Below, one piece after another: positions 51,308 through 59,524 of a stretch of 64,000 bases of DNA. The position numbers and the translations under genes were made by a program. Positions within the stretch are counted from its first letter, which is position 1; every line of letters starts with the position of its first letter. This stretch comes from CBDAMZ01 sp965197375 (lineage in GTDB: Bacteria; Acidobacteriota; Vicinamibacteria; Vicinamibacterales; UBA8438), in the NCBI GenBank assembly GCA_965197375.1, contig CBDAMZ010000009.1:186001-250000 (forward strand), read 5' to 3'. The notes below the pieces were generated by a model. It searched no databases and was not told the DNA's origin. It was given only the letters and a program-made list of their open reading frames with translations.

Positions 51308-52681
51308 TTGTTTTCCACCGACGACACCATCGTTGCGATCGCGACCCCACCGGGGCGGGGCGGGATCGGCATCGTGCGCGTCAGCGGATCACAGGCGGCA
51401 CCGATCGCAGCGGCGATGTTGAGCCCCGGCGCGCGCCTTGAGCCCCGGCGCGTCACGCTGGCCCAGGTGGTGGACCGGGACGGGGGTGGACGTCCAATCG
51501 ACCGGATCCTGGCGACCTACTTTCCAAAGCCCGGTTCCTACACGGGCGAGGACGTTGTGGAGATCAGCGGTCACGGGAGTCCCGTCTTGCTGCATCAGAT
51601 CGTCCAGATCGCGATGCGGGCCGGTGCCCGATTGGCCGGGCCGGGCGAGTTCACGTTTCGTGCCTTTCTCAGCGGCCGACTCGATCTGATCCAGGCTGAG
51701 GCCGTAGGGGATCTCATCAATGCTGTCACGCCTGTGCAGGCGCGCGTCGCCTTTGACCAGCTCGAGGGGACGACGACGTCGCTCATCGGTGAAATCGATG
51801 CCGCGCTGTTCGATCTCGTTGCGCGGCTCGAGGCGTCGCTCGACTTTCCGGACGAGGGCTATCACTTCGCCGAACCCGGGACTGTGTGCTCAGAGACCCG
51901 CGAGCTGGTGGCGCGGCTCGCGCGAGTGCTTACCGACGCGCGGCAGGGACGACTCGTCCGCGAAGGGTGCCAGGTCGTCATTCTGGGGAAGCCGAACGTT
52001 GGCAAGTCGACGTTGTTCAACCGGCTGCTTGGCGCGCCGCGTGCAATCGTGACCGAGGTGGCTGGTACGACCCGCGACCTGCTCACCGAGACCGCTGAGA
52101 TGGAGGGTATTCCGGTCACGCTGGTCGACACGGCGGGTCTTCGACCCACCGCCGATGCCGTCGAAGCAGAAGGTGTGCGCCGCGCACGCGGGGCGCTAGA
52201 CGTAGCGGCGATCGCAGTCGTTGTGCTAGACCGCTCGCAGCCTCTCGACGGGGACGACGGTGCGCTCCTTGCGGCGACCCGCGACACGCCGAGGCTCGTC
52301 GTGATCAACAAGACCGATCGGCCGGCGTGTTGGACGCCACCCGATTGCGCGGAGCTCAGGCCGGAGGATCACGTCGTCGAGATGTCGCTCCTGAGTGCGG
52401 ACCAGCTACCGGTCCTCCGTGCGGCGCTGGCGCGGGCGCTGTGTGGTGGAGAACGACTCCGCGACACTCCCGCGGTGTCCAATATTCGGCACATCCAATT
52501 GCTCGAGAATGCCCACGCGGCGCTCGCGCGCGCGACGGATGCAGCCGCGGCAGCAGCATCCGAGGAACTTGTGCTTGTTGATTTGGACGAGGCCCGGCGC
52601 GCGCTTGAGGAAGTCTCGGGCAAACGCACACCGGACGCGGTGCTGCAGCGGATTTTCGAGCAGTTTTGCATTGGAAAGTGA
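51308..52681 (+). CDS. mnmE: tRNA modification GTPase MnmE
   Basis: A 457-residue enzyme that works with MnmG to make the 5-carboxymethylaminomethyl group on U34 of tRNAs. TIVAIATPPGRGGIGIVRVS is the N-terminal folate-binding domain. The G domain is inserted in a helical domain: G1 GKPNVGKSTLFNRLLG, G2 VAGTTRD, G3 DTAGLR and G4 NKTD. The C-terminus FEQFCIGK has the catalytic Cys. TTG start that overlaps the jag stop region. Followed by its partner gene mnmG. Confidence 0.96.
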   Translation: MFSTDDTIVAIATPPGRGGIGIVRVSGSQAAPIAAAMLSPGARLEPRRVTLAQVVDRDGGGRPIDRILATYFPKPGSYTGEDVVEISGHGSPVLLHQIVQIAMRAGARLAGPGEFTFRAFLSGRLDLIQAEAVGDLINAVTPVQARVAFDQLEGTTTSLIGEIDAALFDLVARLEASLDFPDEGYHFAEPGTVCSETRELVARLARVLTDARQGRLVREGCQVVILGKPNVGKSTLFNRLLGAPRAIVTEVAGTTRDLLTETAEMEGIPVTLVDTAGLRPTADAVEAEGVRRARGALDVAAIAVVVLDRSQPLDGDDGALLAATRDTPRLVVINKTDRPACWTPPDCAELRPEDHVVEMSLLSADQLPVLRAALARALCGGERLRDTPAVSNIRHIQLLENAHAALARATDAAAAAASEELVLVDLDEARRALEEVSGKRTPDAVLQRIFEQFCIGK

Positions 52682-52719
52682 GACGGGCCGAGCGCCACTG
52701 CGCGGTCCGCCTGTGAGTG

Positions 52720-54597
52720 ATGAGTGAGCGCGTTGATGTCATCGTGATCGGTGCAGGGCATGCCGGCTGCGAGGCTGCGCATGCCGCTGCGCGGATGGGT
52801 TGCTCGGTCGGGCTCTGCACGCTGTCGGAAGCCACGGTGGCACACATGCCATGCAATCCGGCTGTGGGCGGGACCGCGAAGGGGCACCTCGTTCGGGAGA
52901 TCGACGCGTTAGGCGGGCTGATGGGCCTGGCGATCGACGCGACGGGGATTCAGTTCAAGCTGCTCAACCGGAGTCGCGGGCCAGCAGTCTGGTCTCCCAG
53001 AGCACAGGCAGACAAGAAGTACTACAGCACGTGGGTGGCGGCTGAGCTGAAACGTCAACCTGCCATCCGGTGGATCGTCGGGCGCGCCGGGCGCATCCGA
53101 GTCGAGCAGGGCCGGGCCACCGGTGTGGTACTGGAGGAGGACGACAACGTTTGCTTACGGTGCGGCGCGGTGGTCGTGACGACGGGGACTTTCCTTAATG
53201 GCCTGATTCACGTGGGACCAGAGTGCCGGCCGGCAGGGCGCGTCGGCGAGCCGCCGTCACACCACCTCGCTGAATCACTGAAGGCGCTCGGGTTCAAATG
53301 GGGGCGGTTGAAGACCGGCACACCGCCGCGCTTGGACCGGCGGAGCATCGATTTTTCCCGCTTCGAAGCCGTGCGCGGCGATCAGTTGCCCGTGCCGTTT
53401 TCCTTCATGACCGACCACCTCAAACGGCCGGAGATTCCCTGTCATCTCTTGCACACGAATGAGCACGTGCGCGACCTGGTACGTGCCAACATCGACAAGT
53501 CGCCACTCTATAACGGCCAAATCCAAGGGGTCGGGCCACGCTACTGCCCGTCGCTGGAAGATAAGATCATGCGCTTCCCGGATCGGGAGCGGCACCAGAT
53601 CTTTTTGGAGCCGGAGGGCCTCGACGTCGACGAGACGTACGTCAATGGTTACTCGATGAGCCTGCCGCGCGAGGTGCAGGAGGCACTCGTGCACGCCCTA
53701 CCCGGGTTGGAAGATGCGGTGATTTTGCGTCCCGGGTACGCAGTTGAGTACGACTTTATTCAACCGACGGAACTTTTTCGATCGCTCGAAACCCAACGGG
53801 TCGCCGGGCTCTTTCTTGCGGGCCAGATCAATGGGACGTCGGGATACGAGGAAGCGGCGGCGCAAGGGCTACTGGCTGGAGTGAACGCGGCACTGCACGT
53901 GCAGCGCCGAAAGCCGCTGGTTCTGACACGTGATGAGGCGTACATTGGGGTCCTTGCGGACGATTTGACGACGAAAGGATGCTTGGAGCCGTACCGATTG
54001 TTCACATCACGTGCGGAGCACCGATTGCTGCTGCGGATCGACAACGCGGACCTGCGACTGACGCCGCGGGGTCGAGAGACAGGGCTCGTGGACGACGATC
54101 GGTGGGCACGGTTCGAGAAGCGGCGTGCGCGGTACCGCGAGAACGTGCGACGTGTCATGCGGACGACCGTGACGCTCGAGCGAGGCACGCGCGCACGGGC
54201 GGACCAGGCACTTCGGCGACCGAAGACGCGGCTCGCGCAACTCGTGGCAGCTGGTGAGCTCGAGCTGCAAGTGGCTGCTGGCCAAGGACACGTGGACGTG
54301 GTGAGCGTGGAAACCGAGTTTAAGTACGCTGGGTACCTCCGCCGACAGGAAGCGGCAGTGGAACGTTCTCGGCGCGAAGAGCATCGAAGGATCCCGACGG
54401 ACTTTCAGTACGAGGGGGTGCCTGGCTTATCAAATGAAATCGTGCAGCGTTTGTCGGAGACACGGCCAGAAACCCTCGGCCAGGCGCTGCGGGTTCCGGG
54501 GGTGACGCCAGCTGCCGTGGCGATCATTTCTGCCTGTGTCGATCGCCGCACGCGGAAGACTACGGCTAGGCGCCGGTCGCTAAGGTGGGAACGGTGA
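52720..54597 (+). CDS. mnmG: tRNA uridine-5-carboxymethylaminomethyl modification enzyme MnmG
   Basis: A 625-residue FAD protein, partner of MnmE. The Rossmann motif VIVIGAGHAGCEAAHAAARM is followed by MPCNPAVGGTAKGHLVREID (substrate Cys region) and the signature GPRYCPSLEDKIMRFPDRER HQIF. QINGTSGYEEAAAQGLLAG is the second family motif. The C-terminal helical domain includes FKYAGYLRRQ. I chose the ATG at 52720 over a GTG at 52717. It is followed by rsmG with overlap. Confidence 0.97.
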   Translation: MSERVDVIVIGAGHAGCEAAHAAARMGCSVGLCTLSEATVAHMPCNPAVGGTAKGHLVREIDALGGLMGLAIDATGIQFKLLNRSRGPAVWSPRAQADKKYYSTWVAAELKRQPAIRWIVGRAGRIRVEQGRATGVVLEEDDNVCLRCGAVVVTTGTFLNGLIHVGPECRPAGRVGEPPSHHLAESLKALGFKWGRLKTGTPPRLDRRSIDFSRFEAVRGDQLPVPFSFMTDHLKRPEIPCHLLHTNEHVRDLVRANIDKSPLYNGQIQGVGPRYCPSLEDKIMRFPDRERHQIFLEPEGLDVDETYVNGYSMSLPREVQEALVHALPGLEDAVILRPGYAVEYDFIQPTELFRSLETQRVAGLFLAGQINGTSGYEEAAAQGLLAGVNAALHVQRRKPLVLTRDEAYIGVLADDLTTKGCLEPYRLFTSRAEHRLLLRIDNADLRLTPRGRETGLVDDDRWARFEKRRARYRENVRRVMRTTVTLERGTRARADQALRRPKTRLAQLVAAGELELQVAAGQGHVDVVSVETEFKYAGYLRRQEAAVERSRREEHRRIPTDFQYEGVPGLSNEIVQRLSETRPETLGQALRVPGVTPAAVAIISACVDRRTRKTTARRRSLRWER

Positions 54598-55247
54598 CCA
54601 AGAGGTCTCTCACGCGCCGCCTGCGGCGGCGCGCGGAGCGCGCCCGGGTAGAGCTAGGCGAAACACTCGCGGAGCAACTCGGTGTGTATGTGGAGTTGCT
54701 GCAGCACTGGAACGCCCGCATGAACCTCACTGCCTTGGACAACGATGACGCCGGCCTGGACCGTCTGGTGATCGAGCCGCTGGCGGCTGTCACCCATCTC
54801 CCACCACACGGTGCGGTGGTCGACATCGGTTCGGGCAGCGGCTCGCCGGCTATTCCGATGAAGCTTGCCGTGCCCGGCATGTCCCTGCGGATGGTCGAAG
54901 CAAAGACACGGAAGGCCGCCTTTTTGCGCGAGGCGGTGCGTCGGCTTGGGTTGGACCAGACCGTAGTGGAGACCGGTCGGTACGAGGAGCTCTTGGCGCG
55001 GCCCGATTTACACGAAGCCCACGACGCGCTCACTCTGCGGGCGATCCGGATTGAAACGCGGGTCTTGCGCGAGCTACAGGCATTCGTGGTGGCGGGGGGT
55101 GCCCTGCTGCTCTTTCGCGGAGGTAGCGGTGCGGATGTGCTAGAACTCCAACCGCCCCTCGCCTGGGAGGCGACCTACCCGCTCGTCGAATCGCTTCGGA
55201 GTCGGCTCGTCCTTCTCCGAAAATTTCCGGTACCCGTTCGTGGTTAG
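54594..55247 (+). CDS. rsmG: 16S rRNA (guanine527-N7)-methyltransferase
   Basis: About 217 residues. LGVYVELLQHWNARMNLTAL precedes the SAM-binding motif VVDIGSGSGSPAIPMKLAVP, then VEAKTRKAAFLREAVRRLGL and a later ALTLRAI segment where the family has TxRA. The start is taken at the GTG overlapping the mnmG stop (GTGA), with AAGGTGGGA upstream; a second GTG 9 bases earlier is possible. It ends the mnm operon and is followed by a strong hairpin. Confidence 0.93.
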   Translation: MTKRSLTRRLRRRAERARVELGETLAEQLGVYVELLQHWNARMNLTALDNDDAGLDRLVIEPLAAVTHLPPHGAVVDIGSGSGSPAIPMKLAVPGMSLRMVEAKTRKAAFLREAVRRLGLDQTVVETGRYEELLARPDLHEAHDALTLRAIRIETRVLRELQAFVVAGGALLLFRGGSGADVLELQPPLAWEATYPLVESLRSRLVLLRKFPVPVRG

Positions 55248-55341
55248 CACGCGCTTCCTGCAGCTGGTTGCTCAGGGTCCGGCCGCTGATCGAAAGCCGT
55301 GTCCGACGTGATGAAAGAGAACAAGTCGGGATTTTGTGACG

Positions 55342-55381
55342 CCAAATGGCCCCGTTCGTGATTACGAACGGGGCCATTTGG
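55342..55381. terminator. Perfect 18-bp hairpin between convergent rsmG and pyrF
   Basis: CCAAATGGCCCCGTTCGT at 55342-55359 pairs without mismatch with 55364-55381 across a 4-base GATT loop. It lies between the ends of the convergent rsmG and pyrF genes. The flanking bases are not a clear U-tract (GTTTAG on the right), so it may act as a bidirectional terminator through stem strength or be a repeat-type element. Confidence 0.65.
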
Positions 55382-55392
55382 TTTAGGAACGC

Positions 55393-56166
55393 TCAGCAGA
55401 TCGGACGTGCTTCTCGAACCGTCCGGCCGGCACTAGAGCCGCCAGCGTCCAGAGCTGCGGTGATCTCGTCGATGATTCGTTGTGCCGCATCACGGGGATT
55501 CGGAGCATTTCGGATCGGCCGGCCGACGACCAGGTGCGAGGCACCATATTCGATGGCCTGGCGAGGTGTAGCATGGCGCTTATGGTCGTTAGCCGAGGCG
55601 CCGGCCGGCCGAATGCCGGGACTCACGATAGGAATGGCCGGATACGCGTTCCTTAACAGGCGGATGACTTCACCAGAGGCGATCACACCGTCGCACCCCG
55701 CCTCGAGAGCGGCGGTGGTGCGCGCCACGATGTAGTCGTCGAGATTTGCATGAGCGCCAGAATCGGGGACAAGTGGATAGTCCTTCGCGTCTAGGCTGGA
55801 CAGGTACGGCACCGTCAGAAGTTGCGGATCTCGTCGGGCACCGCGAGCACGGCGGGCGGCTCCGATACTTTGTGCAGGCACGTCTCTGCTCAACGTCAGG
55901 AACCGCACGCGCTCGTGGCGCAGGCACACATTCATCACCGCGTGAATCGTGTTCCCAATGTCTCCTGGGACCTTCAAGTCAACGAAAAAGTCGGTTGTCT
56001 TGCCAAGTTTCTCGATCAGCCACGGAAGCTGACCCGAGACAAACAACTCCCAGCCGAGCTTGAAGAACGACACGTTCGGGAGCTTGTCCACGAGGGCAAG
56101 AGCCTCGTCTGCAGTGGGCACGTCTAGTGCGACGATGAGGCGGTCTTTACCTGTCAGTTGGTGCAC
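55393..56166 (-). CDS. pyrF: Orotidine 5'-phosphate decarboxylase
   Basis: A 257-residue TIM barrel that makes UMP from OMP. It starts LIVALDVPTADEALALVDKL, then FFKLGWELFVS and TTDFFVDLKVPGDIGNTIHA, the catalytic segment, and ends GASHLVVGRPIRNAPNPRDA with the phosphate-binding Arg. The active-site motif has Lys-Val-Pro-Gly-Asp where the family usually has Lys-x-x-Asp (DLKxxDIPNT), so it is one residue longer there. The start is GTG. The C-terminal tail after ALDAGGS is longer than usual. Confidence 0.9.
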   Translation of the reverse strand: MHQLTGKDRLIVALDVPTADEALALVDKLPNVSFFKLGWELFVSGQLPWLIEKLGKTTDFFVDLKVPGDIGNTIHAVMNVCLRHERVRFLTLSRDVPAQSIGAARRARGARRDPQLLTVPYLSSLDAKDYPLVPDSGAHANLDDYIVARTTAALEAGCDGVIASGEVIRLLRNAYPAIPIVSPGIRPAGASANDHKRHATPRQAIEYGASHLVVGRPIRNAPNPRDAAQRIIDEITAALDAGGSSAGRTVREARPIC

Positions 56167-56186
56167 GAAAACCCCTCAATTATTAA

Positions 56187-57350
56187 TTAACCTTGATGTG
56201 ACATGTCTTGCAAGCAGGGTTCGCGGAAAGGGTCAGTTACTTCAGTAACGTCAGGAGCTTCGCGGCCGGCCTCCCTAAGCCGAATCAATTCAGGTGTCGC
56301 AAAGTACCGCCTGCCCCGTCGTTCGCCACGCGGCACAAGCAAACCGGCATCGCACATGACCTTGAGATCCCGAGTGGCCAAGTTATAGGAAACGCCGGCG
56401 GCAACTCGGTAATACTGATTCCTGATTGGCACACGCGGCCTGGTCGCTGCGGTTGCCAGCGCGGTTGCCATGCGCGCTGGTAGGCCGCGCCGAGCCACCA
56501 GCTCTTCAACAGAATCCCAAAGGCGCTGCGTCTCTCGGGCGCGCCGCCTGAGCTTGCTCGCCTGGCGCAGATGGGCCGTTAAACAAAACTGAACCCACGG
56601 TCGTGCGTTCCGTTCGGGATTCCAACTTCCAGCACCGACCTCCGCCAGAACGTCGTAGTACTCCGGACGGTGCCGCCCCAAGTACTCCTCGACGCTGCAA
56701 AATTCAGGACTGAGCATGCCTTCACGTGCAAGAACCAATGTCTGGAGGCAGCGGGCTATCCTTCCATTTCCGTCGGTGAATGGGTGGACCATGACAAGAT
56801 TAAGGTGGCTCATTGCAGCACGAACGAGAGAGGGAGCTTCAGTGTCCTTGGTGTTGAGCCAGGCGACCAATTGATCAATTCGTTCAGGCACGTGTTCTGC
56901 GTTCGGGCCTTCGTACACTTGGTCGCCGGTCTTATCATTCCGCACAAGGACAGGCCCCGGACGGTATCGGCCAGGACGTTTGTCAAGCGCGTACCGAAGC
57001 ATCATGAAGTGGAGGCTGCGAAGCACGTCGGAGGAGTGCTTAAAGTGAAGATCGTCGGACAACTGAAGAACGTACATGGTTGCGTCTCGATAACCCGTAA
57101 CTGCTGCCCAGGTCTCTCCTCTTGTCGCAATGGGTTCTTCGCCTTGTACGGCGGCCATTGCGTCCTCGTCGCTAACACAGTACCCCGCGATGCTGTTCGA
57201 GCCTTGAATTGCCCGAGCGACAAGCATTCGACCAAGAAACCCGGTCCAGTGACGCTGTTGGACGGCATCTTGCAGGTGCCTTCTGGCCCTATCAATCTGT
57301 TCACAGATCTCACGTTCCCTAGTGGTTAGTTGAGGCGTGCTGAATAGCAT
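56187..57350 (-). CDS. Fic-family AMPylase-like protein
   Basis: A 387-residue protein. The Fic_N region (about 25-75) is followed by the Fic core with HPFTDGNGRIAR at 189-200, which keeps the catalytic His, the anion-hole residues and Arg. The flap GDQVYEGPNAEHVPERIDQL is present. A winged-helix domain follows at about 290-370 (VAAGVSYNLATRDLKVMCDA). The N-terminal helix reads GSNSIAGY where related proteins have S-x-x-x-E-G; here the inhibitory Glu position is Ala (residue 55). Such proteins transfer AMP to targets. No partner gene is adjacent. Confidence 0.9.
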   Translation of the reverse strand: MLFSTPQLTTREREICEQIDRARRHLQDAVQQRHWTGFLGRMLVARAIQGSNSIAGYCVSDEDAMAAVQGEEPIATRGETWAAVTGYRDATMYVLQLSDDLHFKHSSDVLRSLHFMMLRYALDKRPGRYRPGPVLVRNDKTGDQVYEGPNAEHVPERIDQLVAWLNTKDTEAPSLVRAAMSHLNLVMVHPFTDGNGRIARCLQTLVLAREGMLSPEFCSVEEYLGRHRPEYYDVLAEVGAGSWNPERNARPWVQFCLTAHLRQASKLRRRARETQRLWDSVEELVARRGLPARMATALATAATRPRVPIRNQYYRVAAGVSYNLATRDLKVMCDAGLLVPRGERRGRRYFATPELIRLREAGREAPDVTEVTDPFREPCLQDMSHQG

Positions 57351-57718
57351 CTGGCAAGCAAAGTTTTAATAAGTTTTAATGCATGATATTATACGACTAA
57401 ATGTTGTTATAAATAAATAGCTGGTTGCCAGATTTCGACTGGCGGTACAATGAGCAACTGAACACATTCAGACCAGTCTCGATGCATATTGGTCAAACAC
57501 TCCAGGTGTTTTCCTGCTTTATCGTGAGCCAGACACGGCTTCGCTTGCCGGGCCGCCTCTGGGGCCTCACCGTATTTGTGGGAAGCAGTGCGATAGTAGA
57601 GGTGGCTGATTACGGTAAGCCTAAGCTGTGCACATCTGAGGCTGTAGCATCGCTACGATCCAAAGCGAACGGATTTTTCAGCTGGAGGAAATGACTCTTT
57701 CGTTGGGTAATAATATAC
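57351..57718. other. AT-rich intergenic stretch between fic and IS1595
   Basis: This region is much richer in A and T than its surroundings, especially 57351-57420 (AAGTTTTAATAAGTTTTAAT repeat, likely the fic promoter side). A plus-strand frame from TTG 57425 to 57694 (MPDFDWRYNEQLNTFRPVSM) is open for 89 codons but resembles nothing known; it may be noncoding or a relic. No other feature is seen. Confidence 0.3.
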
Positions 57719-57747
57719 TTGACTCCCTACTGGAATACCAGTATTAT
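57719..57747 (+). promoter_or_regulatory. Near-consensus promoter giving a leaderless transposase mRNA
   Basis: TTGACT (57719-57724), 17 bases, TATTAT (57742-57747). The spacer and -10 contain the palindromic TACTGGaaTACCAGTA. A start about 7 bases after the -10 falls on the ATG at 57754, so the mRNA is expected to be leaderless. Confidence 0.6.
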
Positions 57748-57753
57748 TAGGTC

Positions 57754-58707
57754 ATGTCAGACGCAGCGAACCCAAAAACACTGCAAGATGCCGTCATTCA
57801 TTTTGCTAATCCTGACGTTGCCCACGAGACGATGGTCAAGATGCGCTGGCCTAACGGCGTAGCCTGTCCCACCTGCGGCAACATCGAAGTTAAATACCGT
57901 GCCAAGCGGCGCACCTGGCGTTGTCGTGAGCATAGCAAGAATCAAGACTTCTCCGTCAAGAATGGCACTATTTTTGAGGACAGCCCCATCAGCCTCTCGA
58001 AGTGGCTGACGGCCGTCTGGCTGATTGCGAACGCGAAGAACGGCATTAGTAGCTACGAACTGGCCCGCTCCATCGGCGTCACGCAGAAGACAGGCTGGTT
58101 CATGCTCCAGCGCATCAGGAAGGCGATGCAGGCCAAGACGTTCGACAAGCTTGGCGGAGAGGTCGAGGCCGATGAGACGTACATCGGCGGAAAGGCCAGG
58201 AACATGCACAAGGGTCGGCGCAAGATCAGTGGCCGTGGGGCCATCGGCAAGGCCGTCGTCTTGGGGCTTCTCGAACGTCACGGTCCGGACAAGCCGCACT
58301 CAACTGTGCGTGCGGCCGTTATCCCTCGCCCGCGAAAGTACGTCCTCCAGGGTGAGGTCATTGATGCCGTCGAGCCTGGAGCGACCGTTTACACCGACGA
58401 GCTGGCTTCGTACGAGGGTCTTGCCGACAGCTACGAGCACAAGGTTATCAACCACGCTCAAAGCTATGCTCGTGGTAACGTCCACACGAACGGGTTGGAG
58501 AATTTCTGGAGCCTGCTGAAGCGGTCCCTCTTCGGCACATACGTCAGCGTTGAACCCTTCCACCTATTCCGGTATCTTGACGAACAGGCGTATCGATTCA
58601 ACCATCGCAAGCAGACCGACGCTGAGCGGTTCGCTGGCGTGCTAGGCTCAGTTGAAGGACGGCGCGTGACATACCAAGAACTCACCGGGCGGCCGGGAGA
58701 TTTGTAG
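57754..58707 (+). CDS. IS1595-family transposase
   Basis: A 317-residue DDE transposase of the ISXO2/IS1595 type. The N-terminal zinc ribbon has CPTCGN and RTWRCREH. The catalytic core has VEADETYIGGKARNMHKGRR (first Asp), VYTDELASYEGLADSYEHKV (second Asp) and HTNGLENFWSLLKRSLFGTY, with the final catalytic residue region, then FHLFRYLDEQAYRFNHR. Length and all motifs are intact, so it may be active. I could not recognise terminal inverted repeats. A small companion gene follows at 58751. Confidence 0.93.
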   Translation: MSDAANPKTLQDAVIHFANPDVAHETMVKMRWPNGVACPTCGNIEVKYRAKRRTWRCREHSKNQDFSVKNGTIFEDSPISLSKWLTAVWLIANAKNGISSYELARSIGVTQKTGWFMLQRIRKAMQAKTFDKLGGEVEADETYIGGKARNMHKGRRKISGRGAIGKAVVLGLLERHGPDKPHSTVRAAVIPRPRKYVLQGEVIDAVEPGATVYTDELASYEGLADSYEHKVINHAQSYARGNVHTNGLENFWSLLKRSLFGTYVSVEPFHLFRYLDEQAYRFNHRKQTDAERFAGVLGSVEGRRVTYQELTGRPGDL

Positions 58708-58750
58708 GGGCCACGGAACTGCCAGTTCCGAGGGAGACGGCGCAAGCCAG

Positions 58751-58915
58751 ATGACTCCGCGACCAGCGTGGCAACCGCCCGTAACCGAAGGCCAGACACC
58801 ACACGATCGGTTCATAAACCTACTGGACCGCCTTCTCAGGGTTCCGAAGCACGATGTCGACGAGCAGAGGCAGTCAGACGAAGCACAGGTTGAGAAGAAG
58901 CGTGAACCGAGTTAG
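58751..58915 (+). CDS. Small protein downstream of the IS1595 transposase
   Basis: A 54-residue frame from ATG 58751 to TAG 58913: MTPRPAWQPPVTEGQTPHDR, then FINLLDRLLRVPKHDVDEQR and a charged end QSDEAQVEKKREPS. The F-x-x-L-x-x-x-L-L-x-V-P-K-x-x-(I/V)-D pattern recurs in small proteins found next to IS1595-type transposases, as I remember them; their function is unknown. It lies 43 bases after the transposase and ends shortly before a terminator. Confidence 0.5.
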   Translation: MTPRPAWQPPVTEGQTPHDRFINLLDRLLRVPKHDVDEQRQSDEAQVEKKREPS

Positions 58916-58951
58916 AATGTCGTTCTCAGAGTGAATGAAACTTCTGAGCTG

Positions 58952-58983
58952 AAGAAAAGGGGACCGTGCGGTCCCCTTTTCTT
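58952..58983 (+). terminator. Rho-independent terminator after the IS1595 small gene
   Basis: AAGAAAAGGGGACCG pairs perfectly with CGGTCCCCTTTTCTT across a TG loop (four bases if the last pair opens). The T-rich right arm gives the U tract. It isolates the insertion-sequence transcript from the tRNA that begins 11 bases later. Confidence 0.8.
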
Positions 58984-58993
58984 GTGTACTTGT

Positions 58994-59080
58994 GCGGGCG
59001 TGGTGGAATTGGTAAACACAGCCACCTCTAAAGCGGCCGAGCTGCCTAGGCTCTTGTGGGTTCAATCCCCACCGCCCGCA
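58994..59080 (+). tRNA. Class II (Leu-type) tRNA with anticodon CUA: predicted amber suppressor
   Basis: An 87-base tRNA. Acceptor GCGGGCG pairs with CGCCCGC, discriminator A73; D-arm GTG-GAATTGGTAAA-CAC with G18 G19; anticodon stem GCCAC/GCGGC with one A-C mismatch; anticodon loop CTCTAAA, with U33, anticodon CUA, A37 and A38; long variable arm GAGC...GCTC; T-arm GTGGG-TTCAATC-CCCAC. The D-arm form and A73 are leucine-like. CUA reads UAG. CCA is only partly encoded (ACC T). The alternative UAA anticodon would put C at position 33 and destroy the stem, so CUA is the better reading. The mismatch may weaken it. Confidence 0.8.
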
Positions 59081-59089
59081 CCTTCGTTG

Positions 59090-59524
59090 TCACGCGGCCG
59101 CAGGTTCCATCACGACCACACCGGAGGTTGATAGGTCCACCTGTGCCGTCTCTTCAACGAGTGGTCTCGCAATGCCATCGATGGCGAACTCAACAAGCGT
59201 TTCCGGGAACTCCCTGAGCACTGCATCAAGAAGTGACGCGAGTCGGACCGGTGCATCGAGGCTGATGTTCTGTCCCTTACAGAAGTGCCGGACGCCCTTG
59301 ATTGTAATCCCGACGTACCGGCTCGCCCCTGGAGTCGATTTGTAGTGCGTATCTTCCAGGACAGTCACCGCCGCGTTCACGCGGATTGCGGTGATACTAC
59401 AGTCCCGCGTAAGTATGCGGATGCAGTCCAAGCGGTCCTCGAAAATTGCGCAGCGACGGAACTCACCAGAGTGACCGGCAAAGGCGTCGTTGACGAGCGC
59501 CGTAAGCTGTTGTTCTGGCGTCAT
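59090..59524 (-). CDS. Unknown 144-residue protein
   Basis: The ATG at 59524 overlaps the stop of the upstream gene (ATGA), so I prefer it to a TTG 12 bases earlier. Visible segments are MTPEQQLTALVNDAFAGHSG, FEDRLDCIRILTRDCSITAI and PVRLASLLDAVLREFPETLV, suggesting an alpha/beta fold without known motifs, signal peptide or membrane helix. No family recognised. Second gene of an overlapping pair, next to the CUA tRNA on the opposite strand. Confidence 0.55.
   Translation of the reverse strand: MTPEQQLTALVNDAFAGHSGEFRRCAIFEDRLDCIRILTRDCSITAIRVNAAVTVLEDTHYKSTPGASRYVGITIKGVRHFCKGQNISLDAPVRLASLLDAVLREFPETLVEFAIDGIARPLVEETAQVDLSTSGVVVMEPAAA

Noticed and set aside
57425..57694. Possible 89-residue gene between fic and IS1595
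   Set aside because: TTG start, no ribosome binding site and no recognisable family; kept only as a note on the intergenic stretch.
58994..59080. Reading the class II tRNA as tRNA-Leu with anticodon UAA
   Set aside because: It would put C at position 33 and shift the anticodon stem so that its pairs fail; the GCCAC/GCGGC stem with a 7-base loop gives CUA.
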